A DNA stretch of 18,975 nt from Clostridia bacterium (GTDB taxonomy: Bacteria > Bacillota > Clostridia > Oscillospirales > Butyricicoccaceae), in assembly GCA_017556565.1 (NCBI GenBank), contig JAFYMQ010000172.1:1-18975 (forward strand), in the 5' to 3' direction. The position numbers and the translations under genes are program-made. This document shows positions 1 through 8,190 of this stretch, one piece after another. The notes beneath the pieces are model-generated. The model was not told where the DNA came from. It made no database searches and saw only the letters and a program-made list of their open reading frames with translations. Numbering within the stretch: the stretch's first letter is position 1; each line of letters starts with the position of its first letter.

Positions 1-549
1 GGAATAGGCAACACCACCACCTCGGGCGCGGTGGCAGCCGCACTTCTCAATATGCCTGCACAGACCGTGGCGGGCAGAGGCGCAGGTCTGTCGGACAGCG
101 GACTTGCCCGCAAATGTGAGGTTATCCGCCGTGCAATAGAGATAAACCGCCCCGATACAAGCGATCCCGTTGACGTACTGCGCAAGCTCGGCGGATTTGA
201 TATAGCGGGCATGGTGGGTATATTCATAGGCGGCGCACTGTACAGAGTTCCTGTAGTGGTGGACGGACTTATCAGCTCGGTTGCGGCCCTTGTTGCCGCA
301 CGTCTGTGCCCCAACAGCCGCTGCGCCATGATAGCCAGCCATACATCAAAAGAGCCCGCCGCAGGTGCTATACTGAGCGAGCTTAAGCTTGACCCCATTA
401 TATATGCCGATATGAAGCTTGGCGAGGGAACGGGCGGCGTGTGTATGCTGCCTTTGCTCGATATGGCGCTGAGTGTTTATAACGGCTCGGCGGCATTCAC
501 CGATACGGGCATTGAGCAGTACCGCAAGCTTGGAGGAGACGGCAAATGA
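1..549 (+). CDS. cobT: Nicotinate-nucleotide--dimethylbenzimidazole phosphoribosyltransferase, 5'-truncated
   Basis: CobT transfers phosphoribose from nicotinate mononucleotide to the lower-ligand base (DMB) to give alpha-ribazole phosphate, the first step of cobalamin nucleotide-loop assembly in the cytoplasm. The frame is open from base 1, so the gene starts outside the window; only the last 182 codons of a protein normally near 350 residues are present. The visible part begins with the family motif GIGNTTTSGA and carries the C-terminal motif KLGEGTGG, whose Glu corresponds to the catalytic base of Salmonella CobT (E317). The TGA stop overlaps the next start as ATGA, so cobT and cobU are translationally coupled. 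The GTG at 31 is an internal codon, not the start. Identification is firm; the missing N-terminal half cannot be judged. Confidence 0.95.
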   Translation, partial: GIGNTTTSGAVAAALLNMPAQTVAGRGAGLSDSGLARKCEVIRRAIEINRPDTSDPVDVLRKLGGFDIAGMVGIFIGGALYRVPVVVDGLISSVAALVAARLCPNSRCAMIASHTSKEPAAGAILSELKLDPIIYADMKLGEGTGGVCMLPLLDMALSVYNGSAAFTDTGIEQYRKLGGDGK

Positions 550-1070
550 TCATCCTGCTGACCGGCGGCTCTGCCTGCGGCAAGAGTCATTATGCCGAGG
601 CTCTGTGCCTGCACCTGGGCGCGCCCAGATATTATATCGCGGCTATGATGCCTTACGGCGACGGCAGCGAGCAAAAAATCGCAAAACACCGCACCATGCG
701 TGCAGGCAAAGGTTTTGAGACAATCGAGCGCTACACAGACGTAGGCTCTCTTGTTTTGCCCCGGCGGGGCACCGTACTGCTTGAGTGCGTGTGCAATCTT
801 ACAGCCAATGAGATGTTTGATTCGAGCGGCAATATGCGCGACCCCTATGACGATGTGGTCGACGGTATAGACAAGCTGGCGACTCAGTGCGAAAATCTGA
901 TCATCGTCACCAACGATGTGGGCAGCGACAGCCGCCAATATACCCCCGAGACACGCAAATATGTAGAAGTGCTTGGCAGAATAAACGCCGCCCTGGCGCA
1001 AAAAGCCGACCACGTCTGCGAGCTTGTCTGCGGCATCCCGATAGTGCTGAAAGGAGAAAAACTGATATGA
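546..1070 (+). CDS. cobU: Adenosylcobinamide kinase / adenosylcobinamide-phosphate guanylyltransferase
   Basis: CobU phosphorylates adenosylcobinamide and then activates it with GMP to AdoCbi-GDP. The 174-residue protein has a P-loop GGSACGKS at residues 7-14 and KHRTMR around residue 48, where His48 fits the guanylylated histidine of the family. The C-terminal motif CGIPIVLKG is typical. The middle motif, usually NEVGxGIVP, is altered here to NDVGSDSRQYTP (residues 123-134). It overlaps cobT by 4 bases and cobS by 4 bases (ATGA at both ends). A second, shorter CobU-like gene lies two genes downstream and has the canonical NEVG motif that this one lacks. The family call is firm; whether it performs both activities alone is open. 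Confidence 0.92.
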   Translation: MIILLTGGSACGKSHYAEALCLHLGAPRYYIAAMMPYGDGSEQKIAKHRTMRAGKGFETIERYTDVGSLVLPRRGTVLLECVCNLTANEMFDSSGNMRDPYDDVVDGIDKLATQCENLIIVTNDVGSDSRQYTPETRKYVEVLGRINAALAQKADHVCELVCGIPIVLKGEKLI

Positions 1071-1846
1071 AGGATATGCTCAGATCTGTTGCCATGGCTT
1101 TTTCCATGTTCTCCTCTCTCCCCACCCCTCAGGTGGAGTGGAAAGACAGCAATATGAAATATATGCTCTGCGCCCTGCCTCTTGTAGGCGCGGCGGCAGG
1201 TGTGCTGATGCTGGGCTGGTACTGGCTGTGCGCTCAGCTCTCGATAGGCAAGCTGCTTTTTGGTGCGGGAATGGTGATCCTGCCCCTTGCAGTGTCGGGC
1301 GGTATCCATCTTGACGGATTCTGCGACACGAGCGATGCTCTTGCAAGCCACGCCCCCGCCGAAAAAAAGCGCGAAATACTCAAAGACTCCCGCGCAGGCG
1401 CATTTGCGGTCATCGGCGCGGCGGCATATTTTGTAGTGCATTTTGCCCTGTGTGCCGAGATCGGTATCAGCCTCATTGCCTCGGCTATGCTGGCGCTTCA
1501 TCAGGTGTTTGCCCGTGCAATAGGTGCGCTGGCAGGCACGGTGCTGCCCTCGAGCAGCAGTCAGGGCTTGCTGGCAAGTTTCAAAAACGCCGCAGCAAAA
1601 AAAGCCGCGGCGGTGCTGACAGTCTGGTGCGTTCTGTGTGCCTGCGCCATGATAGCGCTGAGCCCTATAGGGGGAACGGTGTGCACGGTCTGCGGCGGCG
1701 CAGCCTTTTTGTATATCAAGCACATGAGCCGCAAGCAGTTTGGCGGTATGTCGGGCGATCTTGCGGGATTTATTATCACAGTTTTGCAGCCTGCGCTGGC
1801 AGCCTGCTTCATAATTAGCGAAAGGATGGCATCGGTATGGTTCTGA
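1067..1846 (+). CDS. cobS: Adenosylcobinamide-GDP ribazoletransferase (cobalamin synthase)
   Basis: CobS is the integral membrane enzyme that joins AdoCbi-GDP and alpha-ribazole (or its phosphate), the step that completes the nucleotide loop. The 259-residue protein has the family signature GGIHLDGFCDTSDAL at about residues 78-92 (acidic Mg2+-binding residues) and KDSRAGAF at 106-113. Several hydrophobic segments follow, consistent with a polytopic membrane protein. The N-terminal FSMFSSLPTP is also typical of CobS. The start at 1067 is chosen because it overlaps the cobU stop as ATGA, follows an AAAGGAG-like site at 1050-1056, and gives the usual family length; the frame is open further upstream but that region lies inside cobU. 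It overlaps the next gene by 10 bases. Confidence 0.95.
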   Translation: MKDMLRSVAMAFSMFSSLPTPQVEWKDSNMKYMLCALPLVGAAAGVLMLGWYWLCAQLSIGKLLFGAGMVILPLAVSGGIHLDGFCDTSDALASHAPAEKKREILKDSRAGAFAVIGAAAYFVVHFALCAEIGISLIASAMLALHQVFARAIGALAGTVLPSSSSQGLLASFKNAAAKKAAAVLTVWCVLCACAMIALSPIGGTVCTVCGGAAFLYIKHMSRKQFGGMSGDLAGFIITVLQPALAACFIISERMASVWF

Positions 1847-2190
1847 TAGTAGGCGGCGAGGGTTCGGGCAAGCGCACTTTTGCCCTTGGTCTGGGTTACA
1901 CTCCCGAGCAGATGGCTGACGCGGTTTTGGACAGCAGACCTGTTGTGTACCATCTGGAGCAGATGGTTTTTGCTGACCCCGACTGTATCGATGAGCTGCT
2001 GCCTGCGCTTGTGCAAAAAGATGTGGTCATCTGCAACGAAGTCGGCTCGGGCGTCATGCCCATCGACTGGCAGGAGCGGGCAGGCAGGGAAGCTACGGGC
2101 AGATTGTGTGTGCGCCTTGCTCAACAGGCTAAGTGCGTGGTGCGTATGGTGTCGGGCATTCCCAATATCATCAAGGGGCAGCTGGGATGA
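1837..2190 (+). CDS. Short CobU-like nucleotide-binding protein
   Basis: This 117-residue protein is a reduced paralogue of CobU. It has a P-loop GGEGSGKR at residues 6-13 and the CobU C-terminal block NEVGSGVMPID (67-77), followed by a GRL region and SGIPNIIKG (106-114). It lacks the central segment that carries the guanylylated His in CobU, so GMP transfer by the usual covalent route is not expected. It might be a kinase-only enzyme or a partner subunit of the full-length CobU upstream. It sits between cobS and cobC, overlapping both, so a role in cobalamin assembly is likely from context. The start at 1837 follows AAAGGA at about 1821-1826. Not a frameshift remnant: the frame is intact and both conserved ends are preserved. 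Confidence 0.8.
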   Translation: MVLIVGGEGSGKRTFALGLGYTPEQMADAVLDSRPVVYHLEQMVFADPDCIDELLPALVQKDVVICNEVGSGVMPIDWQERAGREATGRLCVRLAQQAKCVVRMVSGIPNIIKGQLG

Positions 2191-2780
2191 AAATTACCCT
2201 TATCCGTCACGGCAGCACGGACGGCAACGCCCTCAAGCGGTATATCGGCTCGACCGATGAGCCTCTGAGCGACCTTGGCCGTGAGCAGGTGATTGCCGCG
2301 GGCGTCGATCACAGCGTAAAAACCGTGTGGGTGTCCACCCTGACTCGCACCCATGAAACGGCGCGGCTGCTGTTTCCCGATGCCCAACTCATAGAGGAAA
2401 AAGCCTTTGACGAAATGAACTTTGGCGCATTCGAGGGCAAAAATTACAGTGAGCTTCAAGACGACTGCCGCTATACCCAATGGGTGGAAAATGGCTGCAT
2501 AGCCCCATGCCCCGACGGCGAGAGTCGGGAAGAGTTTTGCGCTCGTGTGTGTCCGGTGTTTGAGCGCGCCGTGCGTGAGCTTATGCAAAAGGGCGAGGAG
2601 CAGATGGTCATGGTGGTGCACGGCGGCACTATCATGGCTGTGCTTGAAAGATACGCCGTGCCAAAAAAAGACTATTTTACCTACTCACCCAAAAACTGCA
2701 GGGGATATATCTGCACTGCCTGCATAGACCCAAACGGCCGGCTTATACTCACAATAGACTCAAAATGGGAACATAACTGA
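2187..2780 (+). CDS. cobC: Alpha-ribazole-phosphate phosphatase, histidine phosphatase family
   Basis: A 197-residue histidine phosphatase: LIRHGSTDGN at residues 5-14 carries the phospho-accepting His8 and Arg7, the acid/base Glu region is DEMNFGAFEGK (75-85), and VVHGGTI (143-149) holds the second catalytic His. In a cob operon this protein removes the 5'-phosphate of alpha-ribazole phosphate (or of adenosylcobalamin phosphate). The family is broad and the specific substrate is assigned from context. The ATG at 2187 overlaps the preceding stop as ATGA. The reading frame extends upstream to 2133, but that extension lies within the previous gene and would displace the RHG motif from its usual N-terminal position. 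It is the last gene of the operon; a terminator follows 10 bases downstream. Confidence 0.9.
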   Translation: MKITLIRHGSTDGNALKRYIGSTDEPLSDLGREQVIAAGVDHSVKTVWVSTLTRTHETARLLFPDAQLIEEKAFDEMNFGAFEGKNYSELQDDCRYTQWVENGCIAPCPDGESREEFCARVCPVFERAVRELMQKGEEQMVMVVHGGTIMAVLERYAVPKKDYFTYSPKNCRGYICTACIDPNGRLILTIDSKWEHN

Positions 2781-2790
2781 ATAGAAAGAT

Positions 2791-2823
2791 AAAAAAACAG
2801 CACCCGACGGGTGCTGTTTTTTT
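2791..2823. terminator. Bidirectional intrinsic terminator between cobC and rubrerythrin
   Basis: A perfect 8-bp stem CAGCACCC (2798-2805) / GGGTGCTG (2809-2816) with loop GAC is flanked by seven A on the left and seven T on the right. It therefore has a terminator T-run on either strand and serves the convergent cobC and rubrerythrin genes. Confidence 0.93.
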
Positions 2824-2843
2824 ATCGCAGATCATTTCAGATC

Positions 2844-3377
2844 TCAGTAATTCTCTTTTCTCAGCTCGAAATATGCCTGAGGATGGTTGCATACGGGGCA
2901 TACCTGAGGAGCAGCTGCGCCGGTGTGCATATGACCGCAGTTGCGGCATTCCCAGACCTGCTCGCCGTCTTTTGCGAATACTGTGCCGTTTTTCAGGTTG
3001 TTGAGCAGAGCAAGATAGCGCTCTTCGTGGCTCTTCTCGATAGCTGCAACGCCTCTGAACTGCTTTGCCAGCTCATAGAAGCCTTCTTCCTCAGCTTCTT
3101 TTGCAAATGTTGCGTACATATCGGTCCACTCCCAGTTCTCACCGTCAGCAGCAGCCTGCAGATTCTGCTCGGTGTTGCCGATGCCGTTAAGAGCCTTGAA
3201 CCACAGCTTTGCGTGTTCTTTTTCGTTTTCGGCGGTCTTGAGGAAGAAGTCAGCTATCTGCTCATAGCCTGCCTTTTTGGCGGCAGATGCAAAATATGTG
3301 TACTTGTTTCTTGCCTCGCTCTCGCCAGAGAATGCTGCGCGAAGATTCTGTTCGGTTTTGCTTCCTTTGAGTTCCAT
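2844..3377 (-). CDS. rbr: Rubrerythrin
   Basis: Rubrerythrin is a cytoplasmic non-haem iron peroxidase that protects anaerobes against hydrogen peroxide, taking electrons through its rubredoxin domain. The 177-residue protein has the ferritin-like di-iron domain first: Glu19, the ExxH of NEKEH (Glu52/His55), Glu94/Glu97 and a second ExxH at Glu114/His117. These positions match the ligands known for Desulfovibrio rubrerythrin. The C-terminal rubredoxin-like domain has CRNC (144-147) and CPVC (160-163). The start has a strong AAGGAGA site seven bases upstream. The gene lies 48 bases behind secA on the same strand, with an AT-rich gap containing TAAAAT/TATAAA-like elements, so a private promoter or readthrough from secA are both possible. 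Confidence 0.96.
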   Translation of the reverse strand: MELKGSKTEQNLRAAFSGESEARNKYTYFASAAKKAGYEQIADFFLKTAENEKEHAKLWFKALNGIGNTEQNLQAAADGENWEWTDMYATFAKEAEEEGFYELAKQFRGVAAIEKSHEERYLALLNNLKNGTVFAKDGEQVWECRNCGHMHTGAAAPQVCPVCNHPQAYFELRKENY

Positions 3378-3425
3378 GTCTGTTCTCCTTTTCCTTTTTT
3401 TATATTTTATCCGGGATTTTTGAGA

Positions 3426-6143
3426 TTATTTACCGCAGCAGTGCTTATATTTTTTACCGCTGCCGCAGGGACAGGGGTCGTTTCTGCCTACCTTGTTGCC
3501 CTTGCGTACAGTCTTGCTCAGACTGCCGTCGTCGCCGGTGTCATTTTCTTCGGCTACCTTTTCGCGCTTCTGCTGCACGTTGATGAGGAATATACCGCGT
3601 GCGGTTTCGTCACGGATAGAGCTGATCATCTGATCAAACATATCTGCACCGATGCGCTTGTATTCCTTTCTGGGATCGACCTGAGCATAGCCTGCAAGAC
3701 CGATACCGCGGCGCAGTTCGTGCATGGAGTCGATATGATCCATCCAGCTGCGGTCAACTGCGTTGAGCAGAACGATGCGCTCCATCTCACGCATAACGGG
3801 TGCGCCGAAATGTGCCTCTCTGGCATCGTATACCTGCATAGCAAGACGGTTGAGATATTCTGCGGCATCTTCGTGAGTCATGCCCGTCAGACGGCTCTCA
3901 ACACTTGTTGCCTCAATAGGTGCGTACAAAAGTCCGCGGTACATAAGCGACAGCTGCTTTGCGCTGGCTCTCTCTATAGTGGGGGAGGATGCGGATGCCT
4001 CGGTGACCGTGCGGGAAATGGACTCGGTGACCATGTTGCGTACCTTGCCGCTGAGATCTTCGCCCGACAGTACGCGCATACGCTCGGCATAGATAAGTGT
4101 GCGCTGCTCGTTCATAACGTTGTCGTACTCAAGCACGTTGATACGGGTGCGGAAGTTGTTGCTCTCCACACGCTTCTGTGCCGATTCGATGGCATCGGAC
4201 AGGATCTTCTGATCCAGCGCCTCGTCCTCGGGCACTCTGAGTGCGCGCATCATGTTCATGACTCGCTCGCTGCCGAACAGACGCATAAGATCGTCCTCAA
4301 GAGAGAGCATAAACACGCTCTCACCGGGGTCACCCTGTCTGCCTGCACGTCCGCGCAGCTGATTGTCTATACGGCGGCTTTCGTGGCGCTCTGTACCCAG
4401 TATGCACAGTCCGCCCGATGCCAGCACCTTTTCTTTGTCCTGCGCCACGGTCTTTTTGTGCTCTTCCAGCTTCTGGCGGAAGATCGCACGAGCCTCAAGC
4501 ACCTGCGCATTGGAGGTGTCTGCATAGCCGGAAGCCTCGTTGATAACGTCGTCGGGATAACCCAGTGCCACCAGATCGTCCTTTGCCATATACTCGGCGT
4601 TGCCGCCCAGCATAATATCGGTGCCTCGGCCTGCCATATTGGTTGCGATGGTGACCGCACCCGATTTGCCTGCCTGAGCGACTATGTTAGCCTCTTTTTC
4701 GTGATGTTTTGCGTTCAGCACCTGATGACGGATGCCCTCTCGCTTGAGCATGGCCGAGAACTGTTCGCTGCGCTCGATGGAGATAGTACCCACCAGTACG
4801 GGCTGCTTTTTGTCGTAGCATTCTTTGATTTTCTGTACGATAGCCTTTTCTTTGCCCCGCTGGGTGCAATAGATACGGTCGGGCATATCGTTGCGGATCA
4901 TGGGCATATTGGTGGGGATCTCGACAACGTCAAGATTGTATATCTGTCTGAACTCGTCCTCCTCGGTGACCGCAGTACCGGTCATACCCGAAAGCTTGGA
5001 ATACAGACGGAAGAAGTTCTGGAATGTAATGGTAGCCAGAGTCTTGCTCTCGCGCTTTACCTCTACGTTTTCCTTTGCCTCGATTGCCTGATGGAGGCCC
5101 TCGTTGTAGCGGCGGCCGAACATAAGTCTGCCGGTAAACTCGTCAACAATGATTATCTCGCCGTCGCGGACAACGTAGTCAACGTCGCGCACCATACAGC
5201 CGCGGGCCTTGACCGCCTGATTGATGTGGTGAAGCAGCTCGGCGTTCTGGGGATCGGACAGATTTTCCAGCTTGAAGTATCTCTCAGCCTTGGCGCTGCC
5301 GTGAGGGGTCAGGGTTGCGGTACGGGCCTTTTCGTCTATGAGATAGTCTGCCTCTATATCGTCCTGCTCCTGCTTTTCGTCAACCTCGACCACCTTGAGA
5401 GAGGTCAGAGTAGCGGCAAAACGGTCGGCGATCTTGTACAGATCGGTGCTCTTGTCACCCTGACCGGAGATGATCAGAGGTGTTCTTGCCTCGTCGATGA
5501 GTATGGAGTCGATCTCGTCCACGATAGCAAAAACATGACCGCGCTGAACCATGTTCTCCTTGTAGATAGCCATGTTGTCGCGCAGGTAGTCAAAGCCCAG
5601 CTCGTTGTTGGTGCCGTAAGTAATGTCGCAGGCGTATGCCGCTCTGCGCTCGTCATTGGACATGGCGTGGATGATAACACCGCAGGAAACGCCCATGAAT
5701 CTGTAAATCTTGCCCATCAGCTCGCCCTGATAGGATGCAAGATAATCGTTGACCGTGATGATGTGTACACCCTTGCCGGCCAGCGCGTTGAGGTATGCGG
5801 GCAAAGTCGCGGTCAGGGTCTTGCCCTCACCGGTCTTCATTTCCGCGATACGGCCCTGATGCAGTACAACGCCGCCTATAAGCTGTACGCGGAAGGGATA
5901 CTGTCCCATAACACGCAGACAAGCCTCTCTGAATGCGGCAAAAGCCTCGGGCAGAATATCGTCCAAAGTTGCACCCGCGGCCAGCTTTGCCTTGAGTCGG
6001 GGGGTCTCGGCTTTGAGCTCCTCGTCGGTCATGGCGCGGTATTTGTCGGCCAGCGCCTCGATAGCGCGGATGGTGGGCTCAAGCTTTTTTAATTCGCGGG
6101 TGGAGTTGTCTCCAAAAAGTTTTTTGAGAAAAGAGTTAGCCAA
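3426..6143 (-). CDS. secA: Protein translocase subunit SecA
   Basis: SecA is the ATPase motor that drives unfolded preproteins through SecYEG. The 905-residue protein is of normal length. It has Walker A in MKTGEGKT (102-109), Walker B VDEIDSILIDEART from about residue 208, GMTGTA of the second nucleotide-binding fold region, NMAGRGTDI, and the helicase motif RRIDNQLRGRAGRQGD. The C-terminal zinc tail CPCGSGKKYKHCC, which binds SecB or phospholipid in other bacteria, is intact. The start codon is TTG at 6143: it follows AAAAGGA with a 10-base gap and gives the usual MANxFLKKLFG N-terminus. An ATG ten bases earlier is out of frame. It is the only secA in the window and is not near other sec genes. 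Confidence 0.98.
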   Translation of the reverse strand: MANSFLKKLFGDNSTRELKKLEPTIRAIEALADKYRAMTDEELKAETPRLKAKLAAGATLDDILPEAFAAFREACLRVMGQYPFRVQLIGGVVLHQGRIAEMKTGEGKTLTATLPAYLNALAGKGVHIITVNDYLASYQGELMGKIYRFMGVSCGVIIHAMSNDERRAAYACDITYGTNNELGFDYLRDNMAIYKENMVQRGHVFAIVDEIDSILIDEARTPLIISGQGDKSTDLYKIADRFAATLTSLKVVEVDEKQEQDDIEADYLIDEKARTATLTPHGSAKAERYFKLENLSDPQNAELLHHINQAVKARGCMVRDVDYVVRDGEIIIVDEFTGRLMFGRRYNEGLHQAIEAKENVEVKRESKTLATITFQNFFRLYSKLSGMTGTAVTEEDEFRQIYNLDVVEIPTNMPMIRNDMPDRIYCTQRGKEKAIVQKIKECYDKKQPVLVGTISIERSEQFSAMLKREGIRHQVLNAKHHEKEANIVAQAGKSGAVTIATNMAGRGTDIMLGGNAEYMAKDDLVALGYPDDVINEASGYADTSNAQVLEARAIFRQKLEEHKKTVAQDKEKVLASGGLCILGTERHESRRIDNQLRGRAGRQGDPGESVFMLSLEDDLMRLFGSERVMNMMRALRVPEDEALDQKILSDAIESAQKRVESNNFRTRINVLEYDNVMNEQRTLIYAERMRVLSGEDLSGKVRNMVTESISRTVTEASASSPTIERASAKQLSLMYRGLLYAPIEATSVESRLTGMTHEDAAEYLNRLAMQVYDAREAHFGAPVMREMERIVLLNAVDRSWMDHIDSMHELRRGIGLAGYAQVDPRKEYKRIGADMFDQMISSIRDETARGIFLINVQQKREKVAEENDTGDDGSLSKTVRKGNKVGRNDPCPCGSGKKYKHCCGK

Positions 6144-6153
6144 TTTTTATCAT

Positions 6154-6160
6154 TCCTTTT
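6154..6160 (-). promoter_or_regulatory. Ribosome binding site deciding the TTG start of secA
   Basis: On the minus strand AAAAGGA lies 10 bases before TTG (6143-6141). An ATG at 6153-6151 is too close to this site, is out of frame with secA, and would encode a five-residue peptide ending at 6136 across the true start. Confidence 0.7.
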
Positions 6161-6214
6161 ATTTTGCAAGCCGCCTTGTGCGGCTGTTTTGTCGTCAAAT
6201 TACAGTATAACACT

Positions 6215-6243
6215 ATTATACGGTTTTTTCTACCGCAAAAAGT
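6215..6243 (-). promoter_or_regulatory. Probable secA promoter with a perfect -10 box
   Basis: On the minus strand TATAAT occupies 6220-6215 in the gap between the permease stop and secA. With 17-base spacing the -35 is a poor ACTTTT (6243-6238). A second possible -10, TATACT, lies at 6209-6204. A small hairpin, AGCCGC/GCGGCT at 6169-6185, sits in the leader ahead of the ribosome binding site. Confidence 0.45.
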
Positions 6244-6265
6244 CGTAAAATGTTTGTAAAGTCGC

Positions 6266-7177
6266 CTAACGCTTTTTAAGCTCGGGCAGCTGGGACAGAA
6301 TAACGGCGGCAAACACCATAAAACAGCCCAGATATTCCCGCGGCAGCAGGGTCTCGCTTGTTATCAGCCAGGAAAGCAGCAGGGCAAACACCGACTCAAG
6401 ACTCATAATCAGCGAGCCGACCGAGGCATCGGTCATGCGCAGCGCCACCGACTGCAGGGTAAAACCTATGCAGCAGGATACTACGCTTGAGTAGAGCAGG
6501 GGGAGGGCGGCATCGGCGATTGTGGCAAGAGAAATATCGTCAAATATCAGAGCAAACACCAGCGCGGTCACAGATGCGGTAAAAAACTCGGCGCAGGCAA
6601 GATACACGCCGTTGACCTTTGGAGAAAAATGCTCCAGCAGGCATATCTGCACCGAGTATACCGCAGCGCAGGCCAGCATGATAAGGTCGCCGGGGTTTAT
6701 TGAGCCTTCTTCGCCGCTCAGTGACAGCAGCGCAAAACCCGCCAGCGCTGCACCTATGCCTGCCCATACGAATACACCGGGCAGCTTTTTGTGCAGTACG
6801 GACGTGATAATGGGCACTATGACTATGTACAGAGCGGCGATAAATGAGCCTTTGCCCGGTGTGGTGTACAGCAGACCGAATCCCTGCAGCGCCGATGCAA
6901 AAACCAGCGCCATACCGCAGAGAATACCGCCTGCAAAAAGCAGCTTGAAGGGTATGGGCTCGGCCGCGGTAGATTCCGCGGCGGCGCGTTTTTTCTCCCC
7001 GGAGCGCAGCACCATACACACGGGCAGCAATATAAGACCGCCCAGAAACATACGCAGCATCTCATAGGTGAACACGCCTATGTGCTGTATGGCGGCATCG
7101 TTGGCTATATATCCGCCGCCCCACACGGCAGCGGCAATGAGCAGCAGCAGATTTCCTGTAAGTTTACGCTTGTTCAT
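6266..7177 (-). CDS. EamA/DMT-superfamily permease (first of a tandem pair)
   Basis: A 303-residue integral membrane protein made almost wholly of hydrophobic segments, with the repeat layout of two EamA domains (about ten transmembrane helices). Family marks are AAAVWGGGYIA near the N-terminus, the PGKGSFIAALYIVIVPI segment at the end of the first repeat, and SLESVFALLLSWLI in the second repeat. DMT permeases export or exchange small metabolites such as amino acids, nucleosides or sugars; the substrate cannot be read from the sequence. The ATG at 7177 follows CGGAG. It is downstream of a clear paralogue (7229-8149) sharing these same motifs, separated by 51 bases with a hairpin, and is probably cotranscribed with it. 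Confidence 0.88.
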   Translation of the reverse strand: MNKRKLTGNLLLLIAAAVWGGGYIANDAAIQHIGVFTYEMLRMFLGGLILLPVCMVLRSGEKKRAAAESTAAEPIPFKLLFAGGILCGMALVFASALQGFGLLYTTPGKGSFIAALYIVIVPIITSVLHKKLPGVFVWAGIGAALAGFALLSLSGEEGSINPGDLIMLACAAVYSVQICLLEHFSPKVNGVYLACAEFFTASVTALVFALIFDDISLATIADAALPLLYSSVVSCCIGFTLQSVALRMTDASVGSLIMSLESVFALLLSWLITSETLLPREYLGCFMVFAAVILSQLPELKKR

Positions 7178-7192
7178 ATATCTCCGATTAGT

Positions 7193-7220
7193 GTAAAAGC
7201 TCCCTGATCGGAGCTTTTAC
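7193..7220. terminator. Perfect 11-bp intergenic hairpin between the two permease genes
   Basis: GTAAAAGCTCC (7193-7203) pairs perfectly with GGAGCTTTTAC (7210-7220) around a 6-base loop. On the minus strand, the direction of the genes, no T-run follows the stem, so it is more likely a weak attenuator or RNA-processing/stability element than a strong terminator. On the plus strand T-rich sequence follows at 7222-7248, which could stop antisense transcription. Confidence 0.5.
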
Positions 7221-7228
7221 GGTTTGTG

Positions 7229-8149
7229 TTATTTTCTTTTTTTCAGCTTGAGTTTTTCGGGCGGGATCTGGGACAGCACGACTGCCAGGAATACCACGGC
7301 GCAGCCTGCGTATTCGCTGACGGTAAGCTGCTCGCGGAGCAGCAGCCAGCCAAAGAGTACCGAGAATACCGATTCAAGGCTCATCAGCAGGGCGGCAACG
7401 GTGGGATCGGTGTCCTTCTGTGCGATTATCTGCAGGGTGTAGGCAATACCGCAGGAGCAGACGCCGGCGTACAGAATGGGCACGGCTGCGCGGATTATAT
7501 CGGCAAAAGATATGTCCTCAAAAATAACCGCCGCAACAAGAGACAGCACCGCGCACACAAAGAACTGTATGCTGGACAGAGCCACGCCGTTGACGTGGGG
7601 GGAGTAGCGGTCGATGATGAGGATATGTACGGCAAACAGTACGGCGCAGACCAGTACCAGAAGGTCACCCTTGTTGATGTTGCCGAATCCGCCGCCCAGC
7701 GCCAGCAGATAAAAACCTACCATAGCAATACCTGCGTATACCCATGTCAGCCAGTGAGACTTCTGGCGCAGGAATATGAGAGCAAGAATGGGCACAAGCA
7801 CCACGTAGATGGTGGTTATAAATCCCGCCTTGCCTGCAGTGGTATAGATAATGCCGTAGTTCTGGAATGTGCTGGCAAAAAACAGCGCAATACCGCACAG
7901 ACCGCCGCCTGTAAAGAGCAGCTTGTAATCGGCGCGTGTCATGGGCTTGTAGTCGGGCTTTTTGCGGTCAATACGGTTCATGACCCAGATGAGGGGCAGC
8001 AGCACCAGAGAGCCGATAAGCATACGCACGCCGTTGAATGTATAGGGGCCGATAGCGTCCATAGCGGTGCTCTGTGCAACAAAAGCCGCACCCCACAAAG
8101 CCGCAGTCAGCACCAAAAGAAGATTAGCGCGCAGAGTTTTCATATTCAT
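7229..8149 (-). CDS. EamA/DMT-superfamily permease (second of a tandem pair)
   Basis: A 306-residue membrane protein with two EamA repeats, homologous along its whole length to the neighbouring permease at 6266-7177. Shared blocks include the N-terminal TAALWGAAFVA, TTAGKAGFITTIYVVLVPI near the middle, and MSLESVFSVLFGWLLL followed by LTVSEYAGCAVVFLAVVLSQ at the end. The frame is open to 8185, but the start at 8149 is preferred: GAGGTG lies about seven bases before it, and a sigma-A type promoter at 8191-8220 would place the transcript start close to 8185. Substrate unknown. The gene is transcribed divergently from the MmgE/PrpD-amidohydrolase cluster and shares its control region, which hints at, but does not prove, a transport link. 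Confidence 0.88.
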   Translation of the reverse strand: MNMKTLRANLLLVLTAALWGAAFVAQSTAMDAIGPYTFNGVRMLIGSLVLLPLIWVMNRIDRKKPDYKPMTRADYKLLFTGGGLCGIALFFASTFQNYGIIYTTAGKAGFITTIYVVLVPILALIFLRQKSHWLTWVYAGIAMVGFYLLALGGGFGNINKGDLLVLVCAVLFAVHILIIDRYSPHVNGVALSSIQFFVCAVLSLVAAVIFEDISFADIIRAAVPILYAGVCSCGIAYTLQIIAQKDTDPTVAALLMSLESVFSVLFGWLLLREQLTVSEYAGCAVVFLAVVLSQIPPEKLKLKKRK

Positions 8150-8190
8150 AAAAAACACCTCGCAGAGACAGTAAAGTTTTGGCAAAAACC

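Noticed and set aside
1837..2190. Short CobU-like gene as a frameshifted pseudogene of cobU
   Set aside because: It is an uninterrupted frame with both P-loop and C-terminal motifs and tight overlaps with its neighbours, so it appears to be a maintained gene.
2811..6092. A 1093-codon plus-strand open frame opposite rubrerythrin and secA
   Set aside because: It is the antisense shadow of two well-recognised genes in a codon-biased GC-rich region. Its translation is Cys/Val/Leu-rich without any domain, and it begins inside a terminator.
7193..7220. tRNA or riboswitch at the intergenic hairpin between the permeases
   Set aside because: It is a single simple stem-loop with no cloverleaf or conserved aptamer core.
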